Source: Chlamydiia bacterium
GTDB taxonomy: Bacteria > Chlamydiota > Chlamydiia > Chlamydiales > JAAZZY01
Reading direction: 5' to 3'
Assembly (NCBI GenBank): GCA_014239035.1
Contig: JAAZZY010000012.1
Span: forward strand, 1 to 21,562
DNA length: 21,562 nucleotides
Below the pieces are notes generated by a model that was not told the origin of the DNA, did not search any database, and worked only from the letters and a program-made list of their open reading frames with translations. The position numbers and the translations under genes are program-made. Below, piece after piece: positions 7,139-15,020 of this stretch (position 1 is its first letter; every line of letters begins with the position of its first letter).

Positions 7139-7639
7139 TCAGCGCCAGTTTAAATAGCGATCTTTAAACTCTTTGATTTCATTTCCAATTTCTTTTAGCC
7201 GATCTTCTAGATTTGGAGAGGCAGGAATATCAAAGTTTGTTGCAGGTTTTTCGATGCTGTTGAAAGTTGAGCTTTCAATAGCGTCATTTTTAATTAGCGT
7301 TGTAATCCACTGAGACTTTTTATTGACGTGTATTAGGTGCACATCCTTTGCTTTTATATCCCAGTCTTTGGGTTCTGTAATATATCCACCATCTAAAATT
7401 AAAAGGTCAGTAAATATTACGAGCTTATTAGAGGCCGAGAGTAGAGATTGGATTTTAATAACAGGTGCTTTTAGGGCAATAATTTTAGCCGTTGTATCTT
7501 CTCCAGCTTTATATTCAATCAAAGAATCTGAAACAATTTTAATCTTGCTAGGTTTTGTAAGATTTTTTGGAAAATCTACTTTTGCATCAAAAAGATTAAA
7601 ATTCTGCGCGGGTGTTATCTGAGCGTTAACATTTGTCAT
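7139..7639 (-). CDS. Orphan 166-aa protein with C-terminal helix
   Basis: I do not recognise a family. The start has AGGAG about 12 bases upstream. The body (20-115) reads as many short beta strands (IKIVSDSLIEYKAG, IIALKAPVIKIQSLL, LVIFTDLLILDGGYI), reminiscent of a beta-helix or beta-solenoid, in which hydrophobic strands alternate with turns. The last 30 residues (NLEDRLKEIGNEIKEFKDRYL) form a charged, coiled-coil-like helix. No signal peptide or membrane segment is present. The stop codon lies one base past the end of the convergent deoxyribosyltransferase-like gene. A structural or secreted role is possible but unsupported. Confidence 0.65.
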   Translation of the reverse strand: MTNVNAQITPAQNFNLFDAKVDFPKNLTKPSKIKIVSDSLIEYKAGEDTTAKIIALKAPVIKIQSLLSASNKLVIFTDLLILDGGYITEPKDWDIKAKDVHLIHVNKKSQWITTLIKNDAIESSTFNSIEKPATNFDIPASPNLEDRLKEIGNEIKEFKDRYLNWR

Positions 7640-7714
7640 AGTCTTTACTAACTCCTAAGAATGTGATTAAAATAAAGAGATTAGATAAATTTGAAAATGA
7701 TTGCAAAACTCAAT

Positions 7715-8389
7715 TTAGGAAATGTGGAAATCTTTAGGTAGAACCGTTTGCCTGATTGTTATGGATATTCGAAGCTTTTGAGCTGGGGGGATAGCATGAA
7801 AGTAGGGGGCATAGCGGCAGGCCCCCTGAATCAAAAAAGTAGAGCCATCTACTTCTGAAACTTTGTATATAGGTTTTGATGTAAGCTTTGGTCTTCCTGT
7901 ACCGTCATGATAAAAGAAACTAAACCCAATAGATGGGTCTGCTTCAACAACGAGTCCCAGAATGGGTTCTTCAAAGTAGAAATTGCGTTTAGTTAATGGA
8001 TTTTTGGAATTGTCAGCATCGTAGTGAGGAATTAAATATTGGCCTGCTTCATAGAAAGTCACTATAATATTATCGAATACATCAGCGGCGTCAATATTTT
8101 GAAAATCAGGTGAGAAGCTTTCTCGCAGTTTCTGGCGAATTTCTTGGAGAAGCGGAGGGATTTCTATAAAGTGATAGTCATCTTTTTCCATGCCTACGTA
8201 GTTCCAACCATAGTTGATGGTATAGCGAGAGATAGAACCATCGCTTTCTTTCCAGGCGTAGCGGTCTTCTTGTTTTAAAAATTCAAGAAGAGCTTCGATT
8301 TCTACCCGTTTTAAAACGGGTCCTAAAACGAAACCAGGAGGTAGTTTGCTTTTCTTGCTAGGGTCTAATGTTTCAATTGCTTGAGTCAT
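7715..8389 (-). CDS. AlkB-like 2-oxoglutarate/Fe(II) dioxygenase
   Basis: A 224-residue protein with the AlkB-type double-stranded beta-helix. The iron ligands are visible as H122-x-D124 (IPHYDAD) and distal H198 (APYFHAIPP). The 2-oxoglutarate-binding arginines are in LRISITIRQ (R207, with R213 as the second conserved Arg). N59-Y60-G61-W62-N63-Y64 resembles the YGxxY substrate-lid motif of AlkB-family proteins, and PILGLVVEAD precedes the jelly-roll core. AlkB enzymes repair alkylated bases in DNA or RNA, or modify nucleic acid; bacterial homologues vary, so substrate and repair role are inferred. The only usable start is ATG 8389, which lacks a clear ribosome-binding site. The gene diverges from 8558. 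Confidence 0.85.
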   Translation of the reverse strand: MTQAIETLDPSKKSKLPPGFVLGPVLKRVEIEALLEFLKQEDRYAWKESDGSISRYTINYGWNYVGMEKDDYHFIEIPPLLQEIRQKLRESFSPDFQNIDAADVFDNIIVTFYEAGQYLIPHYDADNSKNPLTKRNFYFEEPILGLVVEADPSIGFSFFYHDGTGRPKLTSKPIYKVSEVDGSTFLIQGACRYAPYFHAIPPAQKLRISITIRQTVLPKDFHIS

Positions 8390-8557
8390 TTTAGAGTTAA
8401 AAGATCCTTTGGCCCTTTGGCCACAACTACAATAAAGACGATACTATATTCTCAGAAAATTTAAGGCCATATTTATTTCGTTTAGTTGGGTAATTAGAAT
8501 GAACTTGATTTTATAAAGTTAAAGAAGGCATTAGGGGGTAAACAAAGTTTTTAAAAT

Positions 8558-8743
8558 ATGAATAAGCCTAATCGATTTCTTTTATACCTTGGAGCCATTC
8601 TTTTAATTGCCGTAATAGCTGTAGCCATATGGGCTCTTTTTGCTAAAACAAAATTCTTAACGATTGTTCTAGTTATTTTAGCCGTGCTGTTAGCTGTTAG
8701 TGGAGTAACGAGTCTTGTGATTTCTTTTAGAGAAAGAAAGTGA
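8558..8743 (+). CDS. Small two-helix membrane protein
   Basis: A 61-residue protein made almost entirely of two hydrophobic helices (about residues 7-29 and 33-56) separated by a short AKTK turn, with positive ends (MNKPNR at the N-terminus, FRERK at the C-terminus). The charge pattern suggests both ends face the cytoplasm. No family is recognised. The start lacks a good Shine-Dalgarno sequence; GGGGG lies too far upstream. It ends four bases before the convergent 982-aa gene. Its coding status rests on the clear membrane-protein composition. Confidence 0.55.
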   Translation: MNKPNRFLLYLGAILLIAVIAVAIWALFAKTKFLTIVLVILAVLLAVSGVTSLVISFRERK

Positions 8744-8747
8744 CTTT

Positions 8748-11696
8748 TTATTCACAGGATTTTTCCGCGAATTCAAGAAGTGTTGGGCCCGCGCTTGTCT
8801 TCTCATCCCATTCTATGTAATCGCTGCAATTGCTTTTAAGGATTTCTTGAGCAGTTTTTTTTTGCTCTTTAGGGATACTTTCAGATGAAAAGAATTTCTC
8901 TAAAAAATGAACGCCCCTAGAATCTTTTCTCATAAGTGCTTGCGGAGCCATGTATAAAGCCATAGAAAGATCAGCAATATGCGATGGGTGAATACATACA
9001 AGTAAAATAAGCTTTTCAAAAACAGGGTAGGCTAAAACCTCTTCTGATTGCAAAGCATATGCGGTCGCTCCAGAAATCTGTGAAGATGTAAAAATAGCAG
9101 CAATACTCTCTTCAACTCGCACTCCTGACTTTAAAGCAAATTTGCATAGACCAATCGTTTGTTGAAAGCCCATAGCTGCTGTGATAATAGCAAATATAAC
9201 AGGAGTTGGGATTTCTCCAGCAACATACATCTTTTTCATGATCATAAGGTCATTTTGGTTTAGAGGTTTGAGGTGGCTATCTTCTGGAGGAGCCCTCAGT
9301 ACTTTTTGAGATATGCCAGTGATGCTATGCTCATAGTAAAAAAATAAGAGCTTTAAAATATCTGGATTGCAGCCGGGTTTTGAAAGAGCCATCTCTAAAA
9401 GATTCTTACCATTTGGAAAAACGCTATATGGGCTGACATTAAAATGAACAAGATACCTTGCAAAGTGGTGAACTGAGAGCCCTTTAAAAAATAAGCGTAG
9501 CAGATCATTGCTCATTTCAGCACCAATTGATGGAGGTCTAGCTAGAGATGGACCTTCTAATTGAACAAAAACTCCTTCTGTAATCCTTGTAAAAAAAGCA
9601 CGCTCGTCTAGTTCTAGTTCTGAGAGTTCTGATGCTCCAATTGGAGTTGAAGATCTTGTTTTTTGATAAATATCAACGTACCTTACAAAATTTTGAAGCC
9701 TTGGATCCTTTCTAGCAAGCATATCCAAGAGAGCTCTTGGCGTTTTACCACTTGGCCCCACCCTCTCAAAGTCAGCATAATCTTTAAGAATAACAACAAT
9801 AAACTGAACAAAACGGTCAAAATCAGGTCTAGTAAAACGAGCTTGAAGTTCTCGATCAACAAGATTAACAGGCTCGTAGAGAAGAGCTGGGTTCTTTGAA
9901 AGCATTTGCTTGGCAGCCTTAACATTTTGAGCTTCTATTGCCATCAAAAATAAATCTTGGGTGAAATTGCCCTGCCCAATCAGGTAATTGATGCTTTGAG
10001 TATTGTTACCTTTAAGTATAGAGGTCCAAAGAGCTCTTTGATCTTTAAAATCCCCATTAAAAATAGGAAGGCCTTCTTCTTCAAAGAACTTAATGAGTTG
10101 AAGTACCTCACTATCTCTCAATCCAAAGTTGCCGACTATAGAAGCTAAAAGAGCAGAGTTAGTGTTGTAAGTTAGTGTTTGTGCCTTCTTTGCAGCTTCT
10201 AATTGATTGAGGGTAGCATTTGGCAAATGATCTATTAAAAAAGCAGGCATGCTGCGAGAGGGAAAGCAAAAATAGAGACAAAGTTCCATAATTTGAGGAT
10301 CACAATTAAAAGTTAGAGCTAGCCTAAGAATATTTTCAGGAGAATTGTAGATGCTTGGGCCTGAGATGAAATAATTTACGAGATCTGTGGGCATATTTAG
10401 TAACAGGCTGTTCGTTAGGGGAGTGTTACCCTCTGTGATATGGTATACACGTACTTGCTGGCCAAATGCCAGTCGAAAAGCATTTTCATTATAAGGAGAC
10501 TCTCCACCTTGTTTTCGTCCGACAATGGTCCACAGTTCTTCATCGTCTGTGTATTTTGAATAGTCTACATCTGAACTCAGTTGTGATTGTGGTGCAGGTC
10601 CTGTCAATCGGTGATATATGTGAATAAGTTCGTGTGCAACTATAATAAAAGGCTGCCCAAGTTTTTTATATTTTAACTGCGAAGACTGCTCAATAGAAAC
10701 TAATGAGAGAGACTTTGATGGCAAAAGTACAACGTTGCAGAATGTCAATGCTCTTCTGGGACTTCCATCTGCTGCATTGAGGTAATGGGTATTATTTTCA
10801 AATTTTATTTGTGGGTCAGTAAATTTATAATAGTTGCCTGTTACCTTGTCATATAACTCTGAAGATGCACTCGGCTCAGTTTCACGCTCAATAAATACTA
10901 AAGGCTTTTTTCCAAGGTTGTCTGGATCGGTCAGCTCCTTAAGGAGTTTTACACCAAGTCTACGAGTTAAAAGGATATGAAGATTAGATAGAATCATTTG
11001 CCTAAAATCACCAGTGCCGTCGATGCGTATTGAGGTGTCACCTCTTTCTATAGCAAGAAAAAGATCTTCCATTTCCCTTAGCTCATCGATTGTGACCTCA
11101 TTGTCTTGCAAAGCGACAGTTGGATGACCCAAATCGTTCACAAAATACGTTCCACTAGCAAGGCAAATATGGGGGTTTGTTCTATCTAAAGAAGAAAGCT
11201 CTTCTTGGGATATAAATCTTTCAAAGTCTCCGCTTGTATCGATGAGGTAGAACTGATTGTCAAATGCTGCAGTTGGAACATCAGGGTTTACAACGACTAA
11301 ATCAAGAGGGTAATGCTGGTTAAAGCCAAAAGGGGAACCCATCGGAATTAATACATGGCAAGAGTCTAATTTATTGACAGCTTTGGCAATTTCCATCATT
11401 TGGCAGGAACAATCAGTTATAGTGAGTGGCCAATTGCTCTCATCTACGTCTTGCGTCTGCATCTCTGAAAATCTATCCCACATTTCTTTGACTTTTTGAG
11501 CCTGAGGATCTTTGGGGTCTAGGTTAGCAATATCAGTAGCAATCTTATCTAGCTCTCTAGCGAGTCTCCTTAAGCCGGGATCTTTATGTACAAATACATC
11601 AAATGGGATCTTTATAGTTGGTTTTGAAGCTTTTGACTCAAATGACATTTGAGCAGAAACTCTTTGTACTCTGGAGTATAAGTCAATGTATGCCAT
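8748..11696 (-). CDS. Large putative zinc metalloprotease with ankyrin-like repeat region
   Basis: A 982-residue protein without a signal peptide. A gluzincin-type HExxH motif is at 355-359 (VAHELIHIYHRLTG). It is followed by DDEELW (384-389), a possible third zinc ligand, and NENAFRLAFGQQVRVYH (403-419). This layout resembles peptidase family M91 (the NleD effector group) as I remember it: HExxH, then an acidic stretch, then EN-x-x-R-x-x-x-G and R-x-Y. The N-terminal 340 residues are unrecognised. From about 430 onwards, helical ankyrin-like motifs recur; segments 439-477 and 749-788 are clearly similar. Such a plan suits a host-targeted effector, but secretion is not shown. The start has no ribosome-binding site. 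Confidence 0.75.
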   Translation of the reverse strand: MAYIDLYSRVQRVSAQMSFESKASKPTIKIPFDVFVHKDPGLRRLARELDKIATDIANLDPKDPQAQKVKEMWDRFSEMQTQDVDESNWPLTITDCSCQMMEIAKAVNKLDSCHVLIPMGSPFGFNQHYPLDLVVVNPDVPTAAFDNQFYLIDTSGDFERFISQEELSSLDRTNPHICLASGTYFVNDLGHPTVALQDNEVTIDELREMEDLFLAIERGDTSIRIDGTGDFRQMILSNLHILLTRRLGVKLLKELTDPDNLGKKPLVFIERETEPSASSELYDKVTGNYYKFTDPQIKFENNTHYLNAADGSPRRALTFCNVVLLPSKSLSLVSIEQSSQLKYKKLGQPFIIVAHELIHIYHRLTGPAPQSQLSSDVDYSKYTDDEELWTIVGRKQGGESPYNENAFRLAFGQQVRVYHITEGNTPLTNSLLLNMPTDLVNYFISGPSIYNSPENILRLALTFNCDPQIMELCLYFCFPSRSMPAFLIDHLPNATLNQLEAAKKAQTLTYNTNSALLASIVGNFGLRDSEVLQLIKFFEEEGLPIFNGDFKDQRALWTSILKGNNTQSINYLIGQGNFTQDLFLMAIEAQNVKAAKQMLSKNPALLYEPVNLVDRELQARFTRPDFDRFVQFIVVILKDYADFERVGPSGKTPRALLDMLARKDPRLQNFVRYVDIYQKTRSSTPIGASELSELELDERAFFTRITEGVFVQLEGPSLARPPSIGAEMSNDLLRLFFKGLSVHHFARYLVHFNVSPYSVFPNGKNLLEMALSKPGCNPDILKLLFFYYEHSITGISQKVLRAPPEDSHLKPLNQNDLMIMKKMYVAGEIPTPVIFAIITAAMGFQQTIGLCKFALKSGVRVEESIAAIFTSSQISGATAYALQSEEVLAYPVFEKLILLVCIHPSHIADLSMALYMAPQALMRKDSRGVHFLEKFFSSESIPKEQKKTAQEILKSNCSDYIEWDEKTSAGPTLLEFAEKSCE

Positions 11697-11821
11697 ATGA
11701 AAAATACTTGTTTTTCTACTTCTATTGCCACAAATTTAGGAGAGCAGTCAACAAAAAAAGTACACTTCTGGTCCATTTTAGAGAATGGTAGAGTCTGAGA
11801 AAATCAAGTGGACCCTCTTAA

Positions 11822-12081
11822 ATGTAATTTACTCAAGCAAAAGATAGAGATCTAGATAGTATCATAAAAATGCTAGCCGATGATGATTTGGGATCTGGTA
11901 GAGAATCATACACTGAGCCTTCACTTGAAAGCTTTTTAATCATTTAATTGAGCTTTCCAAAAAAAGAGGATGCCACATAGTTCAACTTACAACAAATAAC
12001 AAGCGCCCAGATGCCTTAAAGTTTTATGACTCTTTAGGTTTCAAACACTCGTATTATGGTCTAAAGCTCTATCTTGATTAA
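11822..12081 (+). pseudogene. GNAT N-acetyltransferase pseudogene with central deletion
   Basis: The N-terminal part of a GNAT acetyltransferase is readable from 11822: AKDRDLDSIIKMLADDDLG and SGRESYTEP, ending at a stop at 11945. Its ATG is followed at once by a TAA. From about 11932, in the next frame, the C-terminal part reads LFNHLIELSKKRGCHIVQL then NNKRPDALKFYDSLGF and ends at 12081. In intact members of this subfamily (about 150 residues) roughly 65 residues lie between these parts, including the acetyl-CoA-binding loop. So there is a central deletion, a frame change and a stop after the start codon. It is a recent-looking wreck whose end overlaps the MFS gene's stop by four bases. Confidence 0.88.
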
Positions 12082-13277
12082 TTTTCCTTAAACTTGCTTT
12101 TTGCGTGAAGAAAGGAAATGAGAGATAAAATAGATATCAATATAAAGACAATGGGCATCATCAAGGGGTTATTCCCTGGCAGGATGGTTAAGAAGAATGT
12201 GGTCAAAAAGGCTATAACCATCAGAATGAAACTCATAGTAGATGCTCCTATTGCTTTCTCTGGAAATTCACTAAGAGCTTTTACTGTACTTGCACTAATC
12301 AACATTGGAATAGCAAACATCATAAATGCAAGAGGAAACATTAGGGAAAATGTATTTATCCAATTGAGACAAAAGCTGATAAGGATAAAAAGTGACCCAA
12401 AAAACATACTAGAAAAGGCAATAGTCATAATTTTATAGATTGGCATTTTTCCGCTAAGCCAACCTGAGGCAAGTGATCCAAGGAACTGAGCCGAATAGGG
12501 GATTAGCAAAAATAGTGAGTATGCAACTGGTTTTAATCCAATAGTTTCAATGGCTATAAAAGGTCCAGCGCTTGCAATAACATAAACTGTCGCACCCATA
12601 TATCCACCTATGATTGAGAACGTAACAAGCCTTGAATTTTTAAAAGCACTTTTAAAGTTTTTCGCAAGAATGTTGAGGCTAAGGGCTCCCAATTCTTTTT
12701 CCATCAAGGTCTCAGGCAGGCTCATAACGGTAACTAAAATTACGAGGCCGTATGCTAGAGAAAAGTAAAAGCAGTCGACCCAAGTAAAGACCGATGTAAT
12801 AAAACCTCCTGCTGCAATTGCAACTGCGGGCATAAAGGCATAGGAGAGAACTGTGTAGCTCGTTACAGAATGGGACTGCTCTGGATGGTAAAAGTCATTG
12901 ATAATTGTATAGGTTACAACCATGCCCACACTTGAGCCGAGGGCCATAAAAAAACGTCCAATTAAAAGGACTTCAAAATTCTGTATATAGATAGCAAAAA
13001 GACAGAGCATGCAACTGACAAGATAGATTGCAATTCCTATGTAGCTTGCGGGTTTTCTTCCGTACCTGTTAGCAAATGGAGAATAGACGAGCTGGCCTAT
13101 AACATAGCCTATTAAAAAGATGGTGATAAGTTGCTGTGAATTATTTACAGAAATTTCATAAAACTGTGCAATGACAGGGAGGGCAGGGCTAATTAAAACA
13201 GCGGCAACTGATGGGAAGCTAATAAATAAAATTAAGCTAATAATATGTGGCTTTTTAGTATTTAGGCGGTATGTCAT
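12078..13277 (-). CDS. MFS drug exporter, Bcr/CflA type
   Basis: A 399-residue transporter with about twelve membrane helices, of normal length for the DHA1 drug:H+ antiporters of the Bcr/CflA group. MFS motif A is visible after helix 2 (GQLVYSPFANRYGRKPASY, about 62-80). RFFMALGSSVGMVV (108-121) matches the helix-4 region of these exporters, and PVIAQFY follows helix 1 as in the family. Substrates of this group include antibiotics, sulfonamides and small peptides; none can be assigned here. It diverges from a carbonic anhydrase gene with a perfect inverted repeat in the gap. The ribosome-binding site is weak (GAAAGA). Confidence 0.88.
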   Translation of the reverse strand: MTYRLNTKKPHIISLILFISFPSVAAVLISPALPVIAQFYEISVNNSQQLITIFLIGYVIGQLVYSPFANRYGRKPASYIGIAIYLVSCMLCLFAIYIQNFEVLLIGRFFMALGSSVGMVVTYTIINDFYHPEQSHSVTSYTVLSYAFMPAVAIAAGGFITSVFTWVDCFYFSLAYGLVILVTVMSLPETLMEKELGALSLNILAKNFKSAFKNSRLVTFSIIGGYMGATVYVIASAGPFIAIETIGLKPVAYSLFLLIPYSAQFLGSLASGWLSGKMPIYKIMTIAFSSMFFGSLFILISFCLNWINTFSLMFPLAFMMFAIPMLISASTVKALSEFPEKAIGASTMSFILMVIAFLTTFFLTILPGNNPLMMPIVFILISILSLISFLHAKSKFKEN

Positions 13278-13291
13278 ATTCTTTCGTATTT

Positions 13292-13339
13292 AAATGTAGA
13301 GTTTTGTTGTAAACCAATTTAAATTTTAACTCTACATTT
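13292..13339. promoter_or_regulatory. Perfect 12-bp inverted repeat between divergent genes
   Basis: The arms AAATGTAGAGTT (13292-13303) and AACTCTACATTT (13328-13339) are exact reverse complements 24 bp apart. They lie in the 127-bp gap between the MFS and carbonic anhydrase starts. An operator with two half-sites is the simplest reading; a stem-loop in a leader RNA is an alternative. No T-run follows either arm, so it is not a standard terminator. Confidence 0.6.
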
Positions 13340-13404
13340 TTAGCATATGAAATTTATTTCTAAGCAGGTAAAATGGAGCTCTTGAATAAAGAAATTATTT
13401 AAAG

Positions 13405-14043
13405 ATGAAATCATTACAACATTTGTTTGAAAATAATAGGAAATGGGCACAAGAGAAGCTAAAGGGTAACCCTAAGATCTTTTCTGATCTAGCGAAAGGA
13501 CAACAGCCAAAGTATTTGTGGATTGGATGTTCAGATAGTCGTATTCCAGCTGAAGAGATATTGGGCCTTAATCCTGGTGAGCTCTTTGTTCATAGAAATA
13601 TTGCAAATCTTTTCCCCCACACAGATCTAAATTGCCTTTCGGTTTTAGAATATGCGGTTAACTTTTTAAATGTTGAGCATGTTATTGTCTGTGGTCATTA
13701 TGGTTGTGGAGGAGTTGCAGCTGCTATGAAGAAAGCTCAGCATGGGCTCGTTGACAATTGGCTTCGTACCATTAGAGATGTACATTCAAGGGAAAGAGAA
13801 TCTCTAAATCAGATTGCAGGTCAAGAAGAGAAATATGAGAGACTAGTAGAGCTCAACACCATGCATCAGGTTCTCAATATCTGCCATACTACTATTGTCC
13901 AAAACGTTTGGGCAAAAAAGAAAAAACTTTCTGTTCATGGATGGGTATATGATATTTCAACAGGTCTTTTGAAAGATTTAAACTGCTGCATCTCATCTTT
14001 AGATCAAGTGGATGATACTCATAAATCTTTAAAACTTCACTAG
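13405..14043 (+). CDS. can: Beta-class carbonic anhydrase
   Basis: Interconverts CO2 and bicarbonate in the cytoplasm, supplying bicarbonate for carboxylases and helping pH balance. The 212-residue protein carries all four active-site residues at exactly the E. coli Can numbering: zinc ligands C42, H98 and C101, and the D44-R46 pair (GCSDSRIPAEE, CGHYGCGG). VHRNIAN (62-68) is also conserved. No signal peptide is present. The start lacks a clear ribosome-binding site, but no alternative start exists between it and the conserved core. A TAAAAT hexamer at 13369-13374 could be the -10. The gene is divergent from the MFS exporter, with the inverted repeat between them. The symbol is by similarity and could equally be cynT. 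Confidence 0.93.
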   Translation: MKSLQHLFENNRKWAQEKLKGNPKIFSDLAKGQQPKYLWIGCSDSRIPAEEILGLNPGELFVHRNIANLFPHTDLNCLSVLEYAVNFLNVEHVIVCGHYGCGGVAAAMKKAQHGLVDNWLRTIRDVHSRERESLNQIAGQEEKYERLVELNTMHQVLNICHTTIVQNVWAKKKKLSVHGWVYDISTGLLKDLNCCISSLDQVDDTHKSLKLH

Positions 14044-14336
14044 TACGCCACTTTTCAAGGCTCTAAAAAAAACTTTAAGCCCTTAGATTACGTATGTTTT
14101 TTATAACTATAATCTAATATAAGGAAGTGTTTTAAGGTATATCAATTACTTATAATTGTGTAGTTAGAGAGGTTGAAGATGGGCCTGTTAGTATATTCAT
14201 GGAAGGAGACCAGAAAGGGATTTTTCTAGATTATTTTGAGCCAGAAAGCAACATGGACCAAGATTAATAATTTACCTTTTCAAAAAAGCTTTCTTAAACT
14301 AAAAAGTTAATTTTCTTATATAGAAGATAGCTTGTT
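14044..14336. other. Intergenic gap with a possible coding remnant
   Basis: There is no intact gene. A plus-strand frame is open from 14136 to a stop at 14265-14267 (43 codons) without a usable start; it reads REVEDGPVSIFMEGDQKG and then DYFEPESNMDQD, which looks protein-like and could be the C-terminal scrap of a lost gene. An 8-bp inverted repeat (TTAGATTA 14083-14090, TAATCTAA 14110-14117, 19-base loop) follows the carbonic anhydrase stop but lacks a T-run, so I do not call a terminator. Confidence 0.3.
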
Positions 14337-14492
14337 ATGTTTGCCCTACTTTTTGCATTGATTGCCGTCAATATGATTATCCTATGGGTAGGCCTTAGAA
14401 AAATCTCTTTAATTGGCGCATTCATTATATTAATTTTATGTTTCTTAACATTGCTTTATTATTCAACCTCTACTTTGGAGATAAGGCTATAG
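14337..14492 (+). CDS. DUF5993-like 51-aa membrane protein upstream of dsbB
   Basis: A 51-codon gene that reads MFALLFALIAVNMIILWVGL, then RKISLIGAF and a second hydrophobic helix ending in a short polar tail. Two membrane helices with a central RK turn, this size, and a position directly upstream of dsbB fit the DUF5993 family, whose members I know as tiny partners of dsbB-type genes. Its stop codon (14490-14492) is immediately followed by the dsbB ATG at 14493, so the two are surely one transcript and probably translationally coupled. The function is unknown; assistance to DsbB is an inference from position. The ribosome-binding site is weak (AGAAGATAG). Confidence 0.75.
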   Translation: MFALLFALIAVNMIILWVGLRKISLIGAFIILILCFLTLLYYSTSTLEIRL

Positions 14493-15020
14493 ATGGAAAA
14501 ATCTCGCATATCGCTTCTCCGATTTTTTAACGCACTATTTATCGTTGTTCTCTCTGTTGTCATTTTAGGTGCCTATATCTATCAGTATACGGCTAGGCAA
14601 GACCCCTGTCCTCTATGTGAGCTTCAACGTCTCTCTATGTTGTGTATTGCCATTGGCCCACTTTTGAATTTAAGATTTGGACTAAATCCTTTGCATTACA
14701 GCATCTCTATTTTTGCTGCTGTCTTTGGGGGAGCTGTTTCTCTTAGGCAGATAAGCTTGCATGTATGTCCAGGGTTCCCAACCTTTGGCCTGCCAGTACT
14801 CGGCTATGAGCTCTACACCTGGGCGTTTATCGTTTTTTGCTGCTCCTTAGTAACTGTTGCGATCTTACTTCTATTTTTCAGAGAAGGGGATACAAAAGAG
14901 CACAGAGGGATGTCTCCTTTTGAAAAATGTTCTGCTGGACTCGTCTTTTTAATTACGCTTGCAAATGCTGTTTCAGTTTTTATGGTATGTGGTATTGGCG
15001 TTTGTAGTGATGCAATGTAA
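14493..15020 (+). CDS. dsbB: DsbB-family quinone-linked disulfide bond oxidase
   Basis: Inner-membrane protein that reoxidises a periplasmic DsbA using quinone. It has 175 residues and four to five membrane helices. The first catalytic pair is clear as C39-x-x-C42 (DPCPLCELQR). In the second periplasmic loop only one cysteine, C92 (LHVCPGFPTFG), is visible, where E. coli DsbB has two. Instead a C-terminal pair, C166 and C171 (CGIGVC), is present, as in the dsbB subgroup that accompanies DUF5993 proteins. YTWAF (108-112) is also typical of that subgroup. AAGG lies seven bases before the ATG. The stop abuts the stop of convergent glpD with no gap. No dsbA is in the window. Confidence 0.9.
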   Translation: MEKSRISLLRFFNALFIVVLSVVILGAYIYQYTARQDPCPLCELQRLSMLCIAIGPLLNLRFGLNPLHYSISIFAAVFGGAVSLRQISLHVCPGFPTFGLPVLGYELYTWAFIVFCCSLVTVAILLLFFREGDTKEHRGMSPFEKCSAGLVFLITLANAVSVFMVCGIGVCSDAM

